DNA from: Actinomycetota bacterium
GTDB taxonomy: Bacteria > Actinomycetota > Thermoleophilia > Solirubrobacterales > 70-9
DNA: 53,929 nucleotides
NCBI GenBank assembly: GCA_018268415.1
Contig: JAFDWO010000023.1
Location: forward strand, 1 to 53,929
Reading direction: 5' to 3'
A program made the translations under genes and the position numbers. Of this stretch, positions 1 through 8,592 are shown one piece after another. The notes beneath the pieces are model-generated. The model did not search any database and was not told the DNA's origin. It worked only from the letters and a program-made list of their open reading frames with translations. How positions within the stretch are numbered: position 1 is the stretch's first letter; every line of letters starts with the position of its first letter.

Positions 1-31
1 CACAGCCTGCCAGGAGCGCCATGAGGCGCCC
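1..31. repeat. Partial copy of the terminal hairpin repeat
   Basis: Bases 1-14 and 15-31 are the exact reverse complement of the loop (53412-53425) and left arm (53395-53411) of the hairpin at the right end. The other arm would lie left of the window. Similarity continues rightward to about 145 through the shared pieces tctcggacgggcg and ctcggacggccgcac. This DNA is read through by the open frame of the sensor kinase. Confidence 0.75.
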
Positions 32-1325
32 GGGACGGGTCTCGGACGGGCGTTGCGTCCCCGGATCGCCCCGCATCTCGGACAGGCGGGGAGGTCGCGG
101 GCCGGGACGCACCTCGGACGGCCGCACCGGCCGGGGCCGGGGTCGGGCCGCGACTCGGACGGCCGGGACGGCTGGGGCCCCGGCCGTCCCCCCGCGCCGG
201 GAACCCGATCTTCACGAGCAGCCCGCCCTCGGGGCGGGGCTCGGCGAGCAGGGTGGCGTGGTGGGCGGCGGCGACGGCGCGGACGATGGAGAGGCCGAGG
301 CCGTGGTGACCGTCGCTCGGGGCCGTGCGGTCGGTGCCGAGGCGCTGGAAGGGCTCGAGCAGGCGCTCCACCTCGGCGGCCGGGATAACCGCGCCGTCGT
401 TGGCGACCGACAGGTACGCACCGCCGCCGGCGGTGCCGGTCCGCACCTGGACGCGGCCGCCCGGGACGTTGTGGCTGACCGCGTTGTCGAGCAGGTTGCG
501 GACGAGGCGCTCGGCGAGGGCGGCGTCGCCGGCGGCCGGGGCGGGCTCGAGGTCCGCCTCGATCGGCACTCCGCGACCCGCCGCCTCCGGCGGCGGGTCG
601 CGGAGGACGGCCGCGACGATCGCGGCGAGGTCGAACGGCTCGCGCCGGGCGAGGCCGCGCTCGCTGGAGGCGAGGGTCAGCAGCGCGTCGAGCAGCCGCT
701 CCTGCTCCTCGCCGAGCGCCAGCAGGCGTCGGGAGGTCGCCCGGAAGGAGTCGATGGTCGCGTCGGGGTCGGTGAGCGTCTCCTCCAGCAGCGCCCGCCA
801 CAGGGTCAGTGGCGTGCGCAGCTCGTGGGCCGCGTTGGCGACAAAGCGCTGTTGGGCGCCGAAGGCCGTCTCGAGCCGTTCGAGGAGGCCGTCGACCGTG
901 TCGGCGAGGTCCTTCAACTCGTCGTCGGGCCCGGCGAGCGCGAGCCGCTCGTGCAGGTTGCGCTCGGAGATGTGACGAGTCTTCGCCGTCATCGTCCGCA
1001 ACGGGCGCAGGACCCGTCCCGCAACCAGCCAGCCGAGCGCGATCGAGGCCACGGTCATGATCGCCAGGACGATCACGGACCGGAGGAGCCCCTGGTGGAG
1101 CGCGTCGGTGGAGCGGCGGACGACGTCGTCGTAGCGCAGCTTGGTTTCGGCGACCTGGGCGGGCGTCCCGTGCGCGGACCCGCTCGGGACGATCAGGTTG
1201 ACTCCGGTGGACTCGCGGAAGATCAGGTAGGTGACCACCAGCAGCACCGCGCCCGAGACCAGGAACAGGCCGCCGTAGAGGAGGGTCAGGCGCAGGCGGA
1301 CGGTCGGCGAGGGCAGGTGGGGCAT
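1..1325 (-). CDS. Sensor histidine kinase, 3' end not reached in window
   Basis: Membrane sensor kinase that would autophosphorylate and pass phosphate to the adjacent OmpR-type regulator. The ATG at 1325 lies 2 bp past the regulator's stop codon. Visible in order: TM1 (about residues 10-35), a short periplasmic loop, TM2 (about 83-103), a HAMP-like linker, the HisKA motif AAHELRTPL with phospho-acceptor His167, an N box (RNLLDNAVSHN) and a G box (GHHGLGLS). Recognisable kinase sequence ends with KIGFPARG near position 198. The frame then stays open to the left edge as a Pro/Arg/Gly-rich tail made of repeat DNA (see the repeat at 1-31), so the true C-terminus is unknown. No ligand can be inferred beyond the link to the envelope operon at 2104-6682. 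Confidence 0.88.
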   Translation of the reverse strand, partial: MPHLPSPTVRLRLTLLYGGLFLVSGAVLLVVTYLIFRESTGVNLIVPSGSAHGTPAQVAETKLRYDDVVRRSTDALHQGLLRSVIVLAIMTVASIALGWLVAGRVLRPLRTMTAKTRHISERNLHERLALAGPDDELKDLADTVDGLLERLETAFGAQQRFVANAAHELRTPLTLWRALLEETLTDPDATIDSFRATSRRLLALGEEQERLLDALLTLASSERGLARREPFDLAAIVAAVLRDPPPEAAGRGVPIEADLEPAPAAGDAALAERLVRNLLDNAVSHNVPGGRVQVRTGTAGGGAYLSVANDGAVIPAAEVERLLEPFQRLGTDRTAPSDGHHGLGLSIVRAVAAAHHATLLAEPRPEGGLLVKIGFPARGDGRGPSRPGRPSRGPTPAPAGAAVRGASRPATSPPVRDAGRSGDATPVRDPSRAPHGAPGRL

Positions 1326-1327
1326 GG

Positions 1328-1981
1328 TCAGATCCGGTAGCCGCCCTGGGGGACGGTGACGATCACGGGCGGGTCGCCGAGCTTCGCCCGCAGCCGGTTG
1401 ATCGTCGACTTGACGGTGGTCGTGAACGGGTCGGCGGCCTCGTCCCACACCCGTTCCAGCAGCTCCTCGGCGGAGACGACGCGGCCCTGGGCAGCGAGCA
1501 GGTGCTCGAGCACCGCCAGCTCCTTGGGGCTGAGCGCGAGCCGCTCGCCGGCCCGCGTCGCGACCCGCCGGCCGGGGTCCAGTTGCAGGTCGCCGTGTTC
1601 GAGGAGCGGCGGTAGCGGCGGCTGCGCCCGGCGGGCGAGCGCGCGGATCCGCGCCAGCAGCTCGGCGAAGGCGAACGGCTTCGCCAGGTAATCGTCGGCG
1701 CCGATGCTGAGGCCCTCGACCCGCTCGGCGACCGTGCCCGAGGCGGTCAGCATCAGCACCTTCGTCGCGCCGCCCCGCGCCACCAGGGCCCGGCAGACCT
1801 CGTCGCCGTGCAGGCGGGGCAGATCGCGGTCGAGCACGACCACGTCGTAGTCGACGACCCCGGCCCGTCGCAGCGCCTCCTCGCCGTCCGGGGCGACGTC
1901 GGCCGCGATCCCGTCGCGGCGCAGGACCCGGGCCACCGACCCGGCCAGCTCGGCGTGATCCTCGACCACCAGGACTCTCAT
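1328..1981 (-). CDS. OmpR/PhoB-family response regulator
   Basis: DNA-binding response regulator of 217 aa. The receiver domain (about 1-115) has the acidic pair E7/D8, the phospho-acceptor Asp51 in VVLDRDLP, Thr79 and the conserved Lys101 (YLAKPF). The C-terminal winged helix (about 125-217) ends in the family-typical VPQGGYRI. It precedes its kinase with a 2-bp gap, so the two are one operon. It is divergent from the lipoprotein/ABC operon starting at 2104, with about 120 bp between them, and likely controls it. The family is clear; the target is inferred from position. Confidence 0.93.
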   Translation of the reverse strand: MRVLVVEDHAELAGSVARVLRRDGIAADVAPDGEEALRRAGVVDYDVVVLDRDLPRLHGDEVCRALVARGGATKVLMLTASGTVAERVEGLSIGADDYLAKPFAFAELLARIRALARRAQPPLPPLLEHGDLQLDPGRRVATRAGERLALSPKELAVLEHLLAAQGRVVSAEELLERVWDEAADPFTTTVKSTINRLRAKLGDPPVIVTVPQGGYRI

Positions 1982-2103
1982 CGCCCCTCACAGGATGCCC
2001 ATCCGCCGGTCACAGCGCGGTCACAGGTCCGATGACCGTCGTGTGACCACCCACCTCCTAAAACGGGAACCGGCCGATGGCGAGCAACCCGGAAGGAGCT
2101 GGA

Positions 2104-2607
2104 ATGAGGAAGACGGACTGGTTGGTGATCACGACGCTGGCGCTCTGCATCGTCGGGCTGGTGGCCTGCGGCGGCGGTGGGTCGAGCTCCGGTGGCGGTG
2201 GGGGCGGGAGCGCCTCGCGCGAAGAAGCGACGCTCGAATTCGCCGAATGCATGCGCGCGCACGGGGTCGAAATGGAAGACCCGAAGCCGGGCAAGGGCAT
2301 CGACATCGGTGGCGGAGACCCGACGACCAAGAAGGCGCTCGCCGCCTGCGACGGCAAGCTCGGCGCCGCGGGCCAGGAACTCTCCGCCGAAGAAGGCGAG
2401 GAATTCAGGGAAGGCGTGTTGGCCTTCACGCAATGCATGCGCGGCCAGGGCATCGACATGGGGGACCCGGAATTCCTCGGCCCCGGCAAATTCCACTTCG
2501 ACATCGCCGGGATCGACACCAGCTCGCCCGCCTTCGAAGCGGCGCAGGAAGCCTGTCAGGACAAGTTCCCCGAACTGTCCGAAAACGGCATCCACATCGG
2601 TGGTTGA
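2104..2607 (+). CDS. CMR-repeat lipoprotein
   Basis: Exported lipoprotein of 167 aa. It has a short n-region, a hydrophobic helix and a lipobox LVAC with Cys22, then a Gly/Ser linker. The mature part is an internal duplication: Cys49-Met-Arg followed by Cys82, and Cys111-Met-Arg followed by Cys151, each CMR followed by a G(V/I)(E/D)M(E/G)DP stretch. The start is set at 2104 because aaggag lies 5 bp before it; an in-frame ATG at 2077 lacks a comparable site. The next gene starts 1 bp after the stop. Small actinobacterial lipoproteins with such motifs often accompany adaptor/MacB-type ABC genes; biochemical function is unknown. Glu is almost always GAA here. Confidence 0.8.
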   Translation: MRKTDWLVITTLALCIVGLVACGGGGSSSGGGGGGSASREEATLEFAECMRAHGVEMEDPKPGKGIDIGGGDPTTKKALAACDGKLGAAGQELSAEEGEEFREGVLAFTQCMRGQGIDMGDPEFLGPGKFHFDIAGIDTSSPAFEAAQEACQDKFPELSENGIHIGG

Positions 2608-2608
2608 C

Positions 2609-3814
2609 GTGGGGGACGGGCGGCCGGGACGGCGCGGACGGGCGGCGGGACGGTTGCGGCGCGCCGCCGCGGCGGCCGGCGGCCGGCGGGTGGTGCCGGC
2701 GACCGCGATGGCGACGCTGCTCGTGGCGGGCGCGCTGGTGCTCGTCCTCGCCGGCAGCGGGGGCGGGGCGGGCGGGAACGCCGCCGCGGCGGCCGCGGCC
2801 GACGGCGGCGGGTTCACGGGCAGGGTCGAGCGTCGCACCCTGGCCGAACACCTGACCGCGAGCGGGACCATCGGCTACGCCGGCGCGACGACCGTGCCGG
2901 CGCGGCTATCGGGGACGGTGACGGCGCTGCCGGCGGCCGGCGACGTGGTCCGCCGCGGCGGACGCCTCTACGCGCTGGCCGGCGAGCCGGTGCTGCTGAT
3001 GTACGGGACGGTCCCCGCCTACCGGACCCTTGCGGAAGGCGTCGGCGCCGGCCGCGATGTCGAACAGCTCGAGCGCAATCTCGCCGCGCTCGGCTTCGAC
3101 CCGGGAACGGTCGACGACGAATTCACCGCCGCGACCGCGGCCGCGGTCCGTGCCTGGCAGGAAGACCTCGGGCTCGAAGCGACCGGCGAAGTCGAGCTCG
3201 GGCGGGTCGCCTTCCTGCGCGGGCCGCAGCGGGTGACGGCGCCGGAGGCGAGGCTGGGCGAAGCCCTCGGTGGCGGCACCGGCGGTGGGGGTGGATCCGG
3301 CGGCGAAGCGGGAGCGGAAGCCGAACCACCTTCGGTCCCGATCATGCGCACCAGCTCGACCCGGCGCGTCGTCGACGTCAGGCTCGAAGCCGACCAGCAA
3401 TCGATCGCCCACCCCGGGCAGCAGGTCGAGGTCGTCCTCCCCGGCGGCGCCAAGGTGCCCGGCGAGGTGAGGCGGCTGAACGCGGTGGAATCGACGGGCG
3501 GCGAAGGCGGTTCGGGCGAAGAAGCCGAACCGGAGGTCGAGGCGACGATCGCGGTGACCGGGAGGCACCGCATCCCGGCCCTCGACGGGGCGTCGGTCGG
3601 TGTCCTCTTCACCCGGCAGGTGCGCAAGCGCGTGCTGAGCGTGCCGCTGACCGCGTTGATCGCGATCGGCGGGGATCGCTTCGCCGTCTACGTCCGCGCT
3701 CCGGACGGCGCCCGGCGGCAGGTCGTCGTCACCCCCGGCCTCGGCGCCGACGGTTACGTCGAGGTCGAAGGCAAGGGCCTGCGGGCGGGGATGACGGTGG
3801 AGACGGGACGGTGA
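2609..3814 (+). CDS. Efflux adaptor-like protein with peptidoglycan-binding domain
   Basis: Membrane-anchored extracytoplasmic adaptor (about 401 aa from the GTG at 2609). There is an Arg-rich cytoplasmic start, one TM helix (about 33-49), an HlyD/MacA-like first beta segment with [13 protein letters not shown], then a PG_binding_1 domain (about 150-203, ending near [13 protein letters not shown]), a Gly-rich linker and a C-terminal beta-barrel-like part. Such proteins link MacB-type transporters to the cell wall in Gram-positive bacteria. The stop overlaps the next start (GTGA), implying translational coupling to the ATPase. The GTG start sits directly after the lipoprotein stop and is a best guess. 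Confidence 0.8.
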   Translation: MGDGRPGRRGRAAGRLRRAAAAAGGRRVVPATAMATLLVAGALVLVLAGSGGGAGGNAAAAAAADGGGFTGRVERRTLAEHLTASGTIGYAGATTVPARLSGTVTALPAAGDVVRRGGRLYALAGEPVLLMYGTVPAYRTLAEGVGAGRDVEQLERNLAALGFDPGTVDDEFTAATAAAVRAWQEDLGLEATGEVELGRVAFLRGPQRVTAPEARLGEALGGGTGGGGGSGGEAGAEAEPPSVPIMRTSSTRRVVDVRLEADQQSIAHPGQQVEVVLPGGAKVPGEVRRLNAVESTGGEGGSGEEAEPEVEATIAVTGRHRIPALDGASVGVLFTRQVRKRVLSVPLTALIAIGGDRFAVYVRAPDGARRQVVVTPGLGADGYVEVEGKGLRAGMTVETGR

Positions 3815-4515
3815 GCGGTGCTCCTGTCCTCGAGCTGCGCGACGTCCGCAAGACGTACCCCGGCGGGGTGGAGGCGCTGCGCGGGGTCTCCCTGTGCATC
3901 GGGCGCGGCGAGTTGACCGCGATCGTCGGCCCCTCCGGCTCGGGCAAGTCGACCCTGCTGCACGTGATGGGGACGCTCGATCGGCCGAGCGCGGGCAGCG
4001 TCGCGATCGAGGGCCGCGATCTCTCGAGCGCGAGCGACGACGAGCTCGCCGGCCTGCGGGCGACGAAGATCGGCTTCGTCTTCCAGCGGTTCTTCCTGCT
4101 GGAGGCGGCGCCGGTGCTCGACAACGTCGCCGATGGCCTCCTCTACGCCGGCGTCCCGGCGCGCGAGCGGCGGGAGCGCGCGGCCGCGGCGCTGCGCCGG
4201 GTCGGCCTCTCCCACCGCGAGCGCCACGGTGCCGCCAAGCTCTCGGGCGGCGAGCGCCAGCGGGTCGCGGTGGCGCGGGCGCTGGTCGGCGAGCCCGCGA
4301 TCGTCCTCGCCGACGAGCCGACCGGCAACCTCGACAGCCGCACCGGCGGCGAGCTGATGGAGCTGCTGCGGGCGTTGGGCGCCGAGGGGGCGACGCTGGT
4401 GATCATCACCCACGACGAGGGGATCGCCGCCTCGGCGCCGCGCCGGATCACGGTGCGCGACGGGCTGATCGAGGACGGTGGGGCGGTCGGGGCGGCGGGG
4501 GCGCCCGCCCGGTGA
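3811..4515 (+). CDS. MacB-like ABC transporter ATP-binding protein
   Basis: ATPase of 234 aa of the MacB/LolD type. Walker A is GPSGSGKST, the signature is [15 protein letters not shown], Walker B is [13 protein letters not shown], and the switch His is in ITHDE. It should power the permease encoded next (4512-5702), with the adaptor encoded before it. Both junctions are GTGA overlaps, so the subunits are co-translated. MacB-type systems move substrates or transmit force across the envelope rather than import sugars. Substrate unknown; the carboxypeptidase downstream suggests an envelope role. Confidence 0.92.
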   Translation: MSGAPVLELRDVRKTYPGGVEALRGVSLCIGRGELTAIVGPSGSGKSTLLHVMGTLDRPSAGSVAIEGRDLSSASDDELAGLRATKIGFVFQRFFLLEAAPVLDNVADGLLYAGVPARERRERAAAALRRVGLSHRERHGAAKLSGGERQRVAVARALVGEPAIVLADEPTGNLDSRTGGELMELLRALGAEGATLVIITHDEGIAASAPRRITVRDGLIEDGGAVGAAGAPAR

Positions 4516-5702
4516 GCCGCCTGCTGCCTCGTGACCTGCTGCGCCTGGCGACGATCGGCATCCGCACGCGGCGGCTGCGCGCCGCCCTCTCGGTCCTGGG
4601 GATCTCGATCGGGATCGCTTCGCTGGTCGCCGTCCTGGCGATCTCGGAAACGAGCAAGGCCGATCTGCTGGCGAAGATCGAACGACTGGGGACGAACCTG
4701 CTGGCCGTCGGCCCCGGCGAATCGCTCTTCGGCGAAGAAGCGGAGCTGCCGGCCGCCGCCGGAGCGCGCGTCCGGCTGTTGGACGACGTCGAATCGGCCG
4801 CCGCGGTGACCCGCGTCGAGGGCGCCACGGTGCGCCGCAGCTCCTACGTGCCGCCGGAGGTGACCGGGGGGATCGCCGTCGAGGCCGCCGATCCGGAGCT
4901 GCTGGCGACGCTCGAAGGGGCGACCGCCTCGGGGCGCTTCGTCGACCGCGCGAGCGAGCGCTACCCGGCCGTCGTGCTGGGGGCGAAGGCGGCACAGCGG
5001 CTCGGCATCCGCGGCGCGGGCGGCCTCGACCAGGTCGACGTCTCGGGGCGGCTCTTCACCGTGGTCGGAATCCTCGAACCGCTGCCGCTGGTCCCGGAAC
5101 TCGACAGCGCGGCGCTGATCGGCTATCCGGCCGCGGCGCGCCTCTTCGGCACCGGGCGCAGCCCGTCGACGATCTACGTGCGCGCCCGCAAGGGCGAAGG
5201 GCCGGTGCGCGCCACGGCGGCACTGCTGCCGAGGGCGGCCGACCCCTGGGCACCCGAGGAAGTGGCGGTCAGCCGGCCCTCGGACGCGCTGCAGGCGCAG
5301 GCCGCCGCCGAAGGCGCCTTCACCTCGCTCTTCCTCGGGCTCGGCGCGGTCGCGCTGCTGGTCGGCGGGATCGGGATCGCCAACGTGATGATCATCTCGG
5401 TGCTGGAGCGCCGCTCCGAGGTCGGGCTGCGGCGCGCGCTCGGCGCTCGCCGGCGCCACATCGCCGTCCAGTTCCTCGGCGAGTCCTTCGTGCTGGGGAT
5501 CGCCGGCGGGGTCGTCGGCGTCCTGCTCGGCGTGGGCGCGACCGGCGCCTACGCGGCCTACGAAGGCCTGCCCCTGCTGGTGCCACCCGCGGCGGTCGCG
5601 GGCGGCATCGCCGCCGCCTGCCTGCTCGGCGCGGCCGCGGGTCTCTATCCGGCGACGCGCGCCGCCCGCCTCACCCCGACCGAGGCGCTGCGGACGGCGT
5701 GA
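4512..5702 (+). CDS. MacB/FtsX-type ABC permease
   Basis: Permease of 396 aa with the MacB layout: TM1 near the N-terminus ([20 protein letters not shown]), a large extracytoplasmic MacB_PCD domain (about 55-265), then three C-terminal TM helices of the FtsX domain with the typical [16 protein letters not shown] cytoplasmic stretch and [17 protein letters not shown] at the end. The GTG at 4512 overlaps the ATPase stop. The stop overlaps the carboxypeptidase start, so all of 2104-6682 reads as one operon. Confidence 0.92.
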   Translation: MSRLLPRDLLRLATIGIRTRRLRAALSVLGISIGIASLVAVLAISETSKADLLAKIERLGTNLLAVGPGESLFGEEAELPAAAGARVRLLDDVESAAAVTRVEGATVRRSSYVPPEVTGGIAVEAADPELLATLEGATASGRFVDRASERYPAVVLGAKAAQRLGIRGAGGLDQVDVSGRLFTVVGILEPLPLVPELDSAALIGYPAAARLFGTGRSPSTIYVRARKGEGPVRATAALLPRAADPWAPEEVAVSRPSDALQAQAAAEGAFTSLFLGLGAVALLVGGIGIANVMIISVLERRSEVGLRRALGARRRHIAVQFLGESFVLGIAGGVVGVLLGVGATGAYAAYEGLPLLVPPAAVAGGIAAACLLGAAAGLYPATRAARLTPTEALRTA

Positions 5703-6682
5703 CGCGGCCGCACGTCCACTCCTCCGCGGGCCGCCGGCGGGTAACGCGCCTGAAGAACGCCCTGGTCTTCGTGGCGGCGGCCACGGTCGTCCTGCTCGTC
5801 CTCGTGGTCGTGCGGGCGCAGACGGGGAGCGGGTCGCGGACCGGCGATCACCGGCTGCCGACGGCCGATCGCCTCGGGCGGCCGCCCGGCCCCGGCAGGC
5901 CCGGCGGCCTCGCCTGGCCGCGCGAAGGCGAGGCGGCGGTGGCGGTCGAGGGCCTCGGCAACCTCGGCACCAGCGGCGGCGATGAGCCGGTACCGATCGC
6001 CAGCCTCGCCAAGGTGATGACCGCCTACCTGGTGCTGAGGGAGCACCCCCTGGGGCCCGGCGAGGAAGGCTTCGAGATCCGCATCACCGCGGCCGACGTC
6101 GAAGACCTCCATCGGCGTCTGGATCTCAACCAGTCGGTGGTCGCGGTGGAAGTCGGTGAGGTCCTGAGCGAGCGCCAGGCCTTGGAGGCGCTGCTGCTGC
6201 CGTCGGCCAACAACGTCGCCGCCCTGCTCGCCGTTCACGAGGCGGGCAGCGTCGAAGCCTTCGTCGCCGAGATGAACGAAGCCGCCGCCGAGCTGGGGAT
6301 GGCGAGAACCCACTACACCGACCCGAGCGGCTTCGAGGACACCACCGTCTCGACCGCCGCCGACCAGCTGAAGATCGGCCGCGCGGCGATGGCCGACCCG
6401 ACCTTCGCCGAGATCGTCGCCATGCCCGCGACCGTTCTGCCGGTCGTCGGTGAAGTCGCCAACTACAACGAGCTGGTCGGCGACGAAGGCTTCGTCGGGA
6501 TCAAGACCGGCTCCGACGACGCGGCCGGCGGCTGTCTCCTCTTCGCCCGCCGAGTCGAGATCGCCGGCCGCACCCGCACCGTGCTGGGTGCCGTCCTCGG
6601 CCAGCGGGGCGGCGAATTCATCCCCGCGGCGCTCGATGCGGCGCGAAGTCTCGCCGCCTCCGCGGCCGCGGCGGGAGGCTAG
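5699..6682 (+). CDS. D-alanyl-D-alanine carboxypeptidase (peptidase S11 family)
   Basis: Penicillin-binding serine peptidase that trims the terminal D-Ala from peptidoglycan stem peptides. It has 327 aa, an N-terminal TM anchor (about 20-39), then the catalytic triad motifs: S102-L-A-K105 (SxxK), S169-A-N171 (SxN) and K269-T-G271 (KTG). The short C-terminus lacks the PBP5 membrane-attachment domain, so anchoring is N-terminal. The GTG start overlaps the permease stop. Its place in the operon suggests that the ABC complex and this enzyme act together on the cell wall, which is inference. Confidence 0.92.
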   Translation: MTRPHVHSSAGRRRVTRLKNALVFVAAATVVLLVLVVVRAQTGSGSRTGDHRLPTADRLGRPPGPGRPGGLAWPREGEAAVAVEGLGNLGTSGGDEPVPIASLAKVMTAYLVLREHPLGPGEEGFEIRITAADVEDLHRRLDLNQSVVAVEVGEVLSERQALEALLLPSANNVAALLAVHEAGSVEAFVAEMNEAAAELGMARTHYTDPSGFEDTTVSTAADQLKIGRAAMADPTFAEIVAMPATVLPVVGEVANYNELVGDEGFVGIKTGSDDAAGGCLLFARRVEIAGRTRTVLGAVLGQRGGEFIPAALDAARSLAASAAAAGG

Positions 6683-6735
6683 GGCGGGGGAGGGGGACGG
6701 AGACGGAGCCCAGGCCCCGAGCCCGGGTCCCCGCT

Positions 6736-6784
6736 GTTGATGGGCCGAAAACTCCAGACATGGTGGAGCTTTCGGCCCATCAAC
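6736..6784. terminator. Long hairpin after the envelope operon
   Basis: Inverted repeat with arms of about 21 bp and one mismatch around a 7-nt loop; the left arm begins gttgatgggccg and the right arm ends cggcccatcaac. It starts 53 bp after the carboxypeptidase stop. There is no clear U-tract, so terminator function is inferred from place and stability. Confidence 0.65.
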
Positions 6785-7080
6785 GTGGGAGGTGTGACGG
6801 GACGCCGGCCGGCGCCTTGAGACGTCGCCCGGGAAGCCGCCGCCCCGGGGCCCCGGCCGGCGCGCCTCAAGCCGTGCCGAGGGGAAAGCCGGCGCCGCGC
6901 GGGGATGGGCGATCCAGGCAGGCTGAGACCGCCCATCGGCCGCCGGATCGCAGGGGGAGTCACGGAGAAGACCTGGCTCCGGGACGGAAGCGTGGGAATC
7001 GAGACTAAGACGTGAGCCTCGGCACGAAGTCGCGGGAGAGACGCCAGGGCCCCGCGCCCGTGCGGATCCCGTCACCATGA

Positions 7081-7118
7081 GTTCGCACTTTGCCGTACCG
7101 GGTACGGCAAGTGCGAAC
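7081..7118. repeat. Long hairpin (gttcgcactt arms)
   Basis: Inverted repeat with 18-bp arms that differ only by one bulged T and almost no loop: gttcgcactt-t-gccgtacc against ggtacggcaagtgcgaac. Its sequence is unlike the other hairpins here. It may be a bidirectional terminator or a protein-binding palindrome. Confidence 0.65.
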
Positions 7119-7169
7119 GCGTCGTGACGGGCCGATCGCCGGGTCGGGGGGCGGGGCCCCATCCCCCTT

Positions 7170-7212
7170 CCGCTGTTCCTTATGGTCCCGTGGGGACCAT
7201 AAGGAACAGCGG
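7170..7212. repeat. 43-bp hairpin, GCTGTTCCTTATGG family, copy 1
   Basis: Perfect 20-bp stem with a 3-nt loop (gtg). Left arm ccgctgttccttatggtccc; the right arm is its exact complement. The same 43-bp architecture occurs at 52522-52564 with compensated changes at the stem tip. It lies in a convergent gap. Confidence 0.85.
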
Positions 7213-7473
7213 GGCGATCTCCGGGGACGGAGGGATGCACGGAAGCGTCACCTCTCTCCCCTTCCGTGAGCCTTCCTGCACATCCGGTCCCCCTGAGGGG
7301 GCGTGGGCGCGGCCTCGCAAGGACGCAGGGAGGCGAGGAGAGGGGGGCGCACACCGGTGCGCGACCCGAACCGGACGACCGAGGACGCCGCGAGGCGCCC
7401 CCCGCGCCACCTCAGGCGAAGCCCCCATTCCATCCCCGCTTCGGGCGCCGGCGGGCCGGGCGCGGAACCGGCC

Positions 7474-7920
7474 CTAGCCCTGGTGGTGGAGCTGGTGGAC
7501 GGCGGCGTGGCCGCGGCCGCGGGCGATCAGGTGGCGGTTGACGGGGTAGGCGACGGCCCCGGCGATCAGGAGGCCGAGGGCGAGGCTCCACCAGAAGAGG
7601 GCATCGGTGAGGCCGGCGGCGAGGGCGCCAGGGACGAGGAGGATGAAGAGGTTGTCGACGATCTCCATCGTGGTGATGGAGGCGGTGTCGGAGGCGAAGG
7701 CGAGGGGGGCGACGCGGCGGAGGGGGAGGCCGGAGCGCAGGAGGGGCAGGCTGGTCAGGGCATAACCGAAGAAGAACGCCAGGACCACCGAGACGACGAT
7801 CGAGAGGGCGTTGGAGAAGCCGGCGGCGGTGCTGATCACCATGCCGAGCACCTCGCCGATCGCGCAGCCGCTGAGGCAGTGGACGGTGGCGCTGAGGGCG
7901 AGGCGGTTCAGGCCGGGCAT
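7474..7920 (-). CDS. DUF4396-type membrane protein
   Basis: Integral membrane protein of 148 aa with about four hydrophobic helices and a His-rich end (GRGHAAVHQLHHQ). The pattern, including a helix with HCLSGCAIGEVLGM and a later DTASITTMEIVDN stretch, fits DUF4396 proteins, which are often found with copper-resistance genes. It starts 19 bp after the csoR stop on the same strand, so it is probably in the CsoR-controlled unit. Cys and His residues in the membrane helices make a metal-related role plausible; its chemistry is not known. Confidence 0.72.
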   Translation of the reverse strand: MPGLNRLALSATVHCLSGCAIGEVLGMVISTAAGFSNALSIVVSVVLAFFFGYALTSLPLLRSGLPLRRVAPLAFASDTASITTMEIVDNLFILLVPGALAAGLTDALFWWSLALGLLIAGAVAYPVNRHLIARGRGHAAVHQLHHQG

Positions 7921-7939
7921 GGGGGGTGCGGCGCGGGAC

Positions 7940-8242
7940 TCAGCCGCGGCGCATGAGCCGGCCGACGGCGGCCATCAGCTCCTCGGTCTTCTCGGCCTGG
8001 GCCTCCTCGCCCTCAGCGCCGATCACGCAGTGGTGGGCGTGGTCGTCGAGCAGCCCGAGCGCGACCTTGTCGAGCGCGGCCTGGACGGCGGAGATCTGGG
8101 TCAGGACGTCGATGCAGTAGCGCTCCTCGTCGACCATTCCCTCGATCCCGCGGATCTGGCCCTCGATGCGCCGCAAGCGTCCCAGCAGCTGGTCCTTGGT
8201 CGCGCTGTAGCCGCGACTCTCGGTGGTTTTGGAAGAGGTCAT
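7940..8242 (-). CDS. csoR: CsoR-family copper-sensing repressor
   Basis: Repressor of 100 aa that releases DNA on binding Cu(I). The fold is recognised by GYSATKDQLLGRLRRIEGQIRG at the start. The copper ligands Cys43, His68 and Cys72 have the same spacing (25 and 4) as Cys36/His61/Cys65 of the M. tuberculosis protein. The start is placed at 8242; an in-frame ATG at 8260 would lie in the operator. No Shine-Dalgarno sequence precedes 8242, so the mRNA may be leaderless. It is divergent from the copper export operon. Confidence 0.9.
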   Translation of the reverse strand: MTSSKTTESRGYSATKDQLLGRLRRIEGQIRGIEGMVDEERYCIDVLTQISAVQAALDKVALGLLDDHAHHCVIGAEGEEAQAEKTEELMAAVGRLMRRG

Positions 8243-8257
8243 GGAGGCGAGTATACA

Positions 8258-8276
8258 CATACCCTGGGGGGGTATG
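8258..8276. promoter_or_regulatory. CsoR-type operator
   Basis: CATACC-N7-GGTATG palindrome with a G/C-run centre (cctgggggggt), matching the known CsoR operator style. It lies between csoR and copZ and could repress both. A weaker copy of the pattern (gatacccc-ttgcc-cgtat) follows near 8293-8310. Confidence 0.8.
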
Positions 8277-8322
8277 CTACGGTCTGGCGAGTGATACCCC
8301 TTGCCCGTATTGGAGACGAACC

Positions 8323-8592
8323 ATGAGCGACCGGACCGAGAAGACCTACGCGATCGAGGGCATGACCTGCGAGCACTGCGAGCGCTCGGTCACCGAGGAG
8401 GTCGAGGAGCTGGCCGGGGTGGAGTGGGCGCGGGCCGATCGCGCCGCCGGCCGGCTCGTCGTCCATGGTGAGTCGATCGAGGACATCGCGATCCGCAGGG
8501 CGGTCGAGGCCGCCGGTTACGCCGTCGCCGAGATCGCCCCCGAGGCCTGTTCGCGCATGGAGGGCGAGCGTCGGGGGGAGGTTGCCCGATGA
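8323..8592 (+). CDS. CopZ-like heavy-metal-associated (HMA) chaperone
   Basis: Small cytoplasmic metallochaperone of 89 aa. The Cu(I) site is GMTCEHC (Cys16 and Cys19) in a beta-alpha-beta-beta-alpha-beta HMA fold ending near AVEAAGYAVAEI, followed by an unusual 20-residue charged tail. It would hand copper to CopA (9587-11839). A ggag site lies before the ATG, and the CsoR operator is upstream. The stop overlaps the next start. Confidence 0.9.
   Translation: MSDRTEKTYAIEGMTCEHCERSVTEEVEELAGVEWARADRAAGRLVVHGESIEDIAIRRAVEAAGYAVAEIAPEACSRMEGERRGEVAR

Larger units (their letters stand above)
6683..7473. other. Noncoding convergent gap with several long hairpins
   Basis: No reading frame here has convincing codon bias or a recognisable product. 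The gap separates the carboxypeptidase (plus strand) from the DUF4396 gene (minus strand). It holds three long hairpins (6736-6784, 7081-7118, 7170-7212) and a weaker one (6904-6937, 8-bp stem). The rest is G/C-rich with no tRNA-like fold that I can see. Confidence 0.7.

Noticed and set aside
21..1340. Plus-strand open frame over the sensor kinase
   Set aside because: The minus strand encodes clear H, N and G boxes; the plus frame has no recognisable domain.
6760..7477. Small open frames in the hairpin-rich gap
   Set aside because: Arg/Pro/Gly-rich, overlapping the hairpins, no start signals and no family resemblance.
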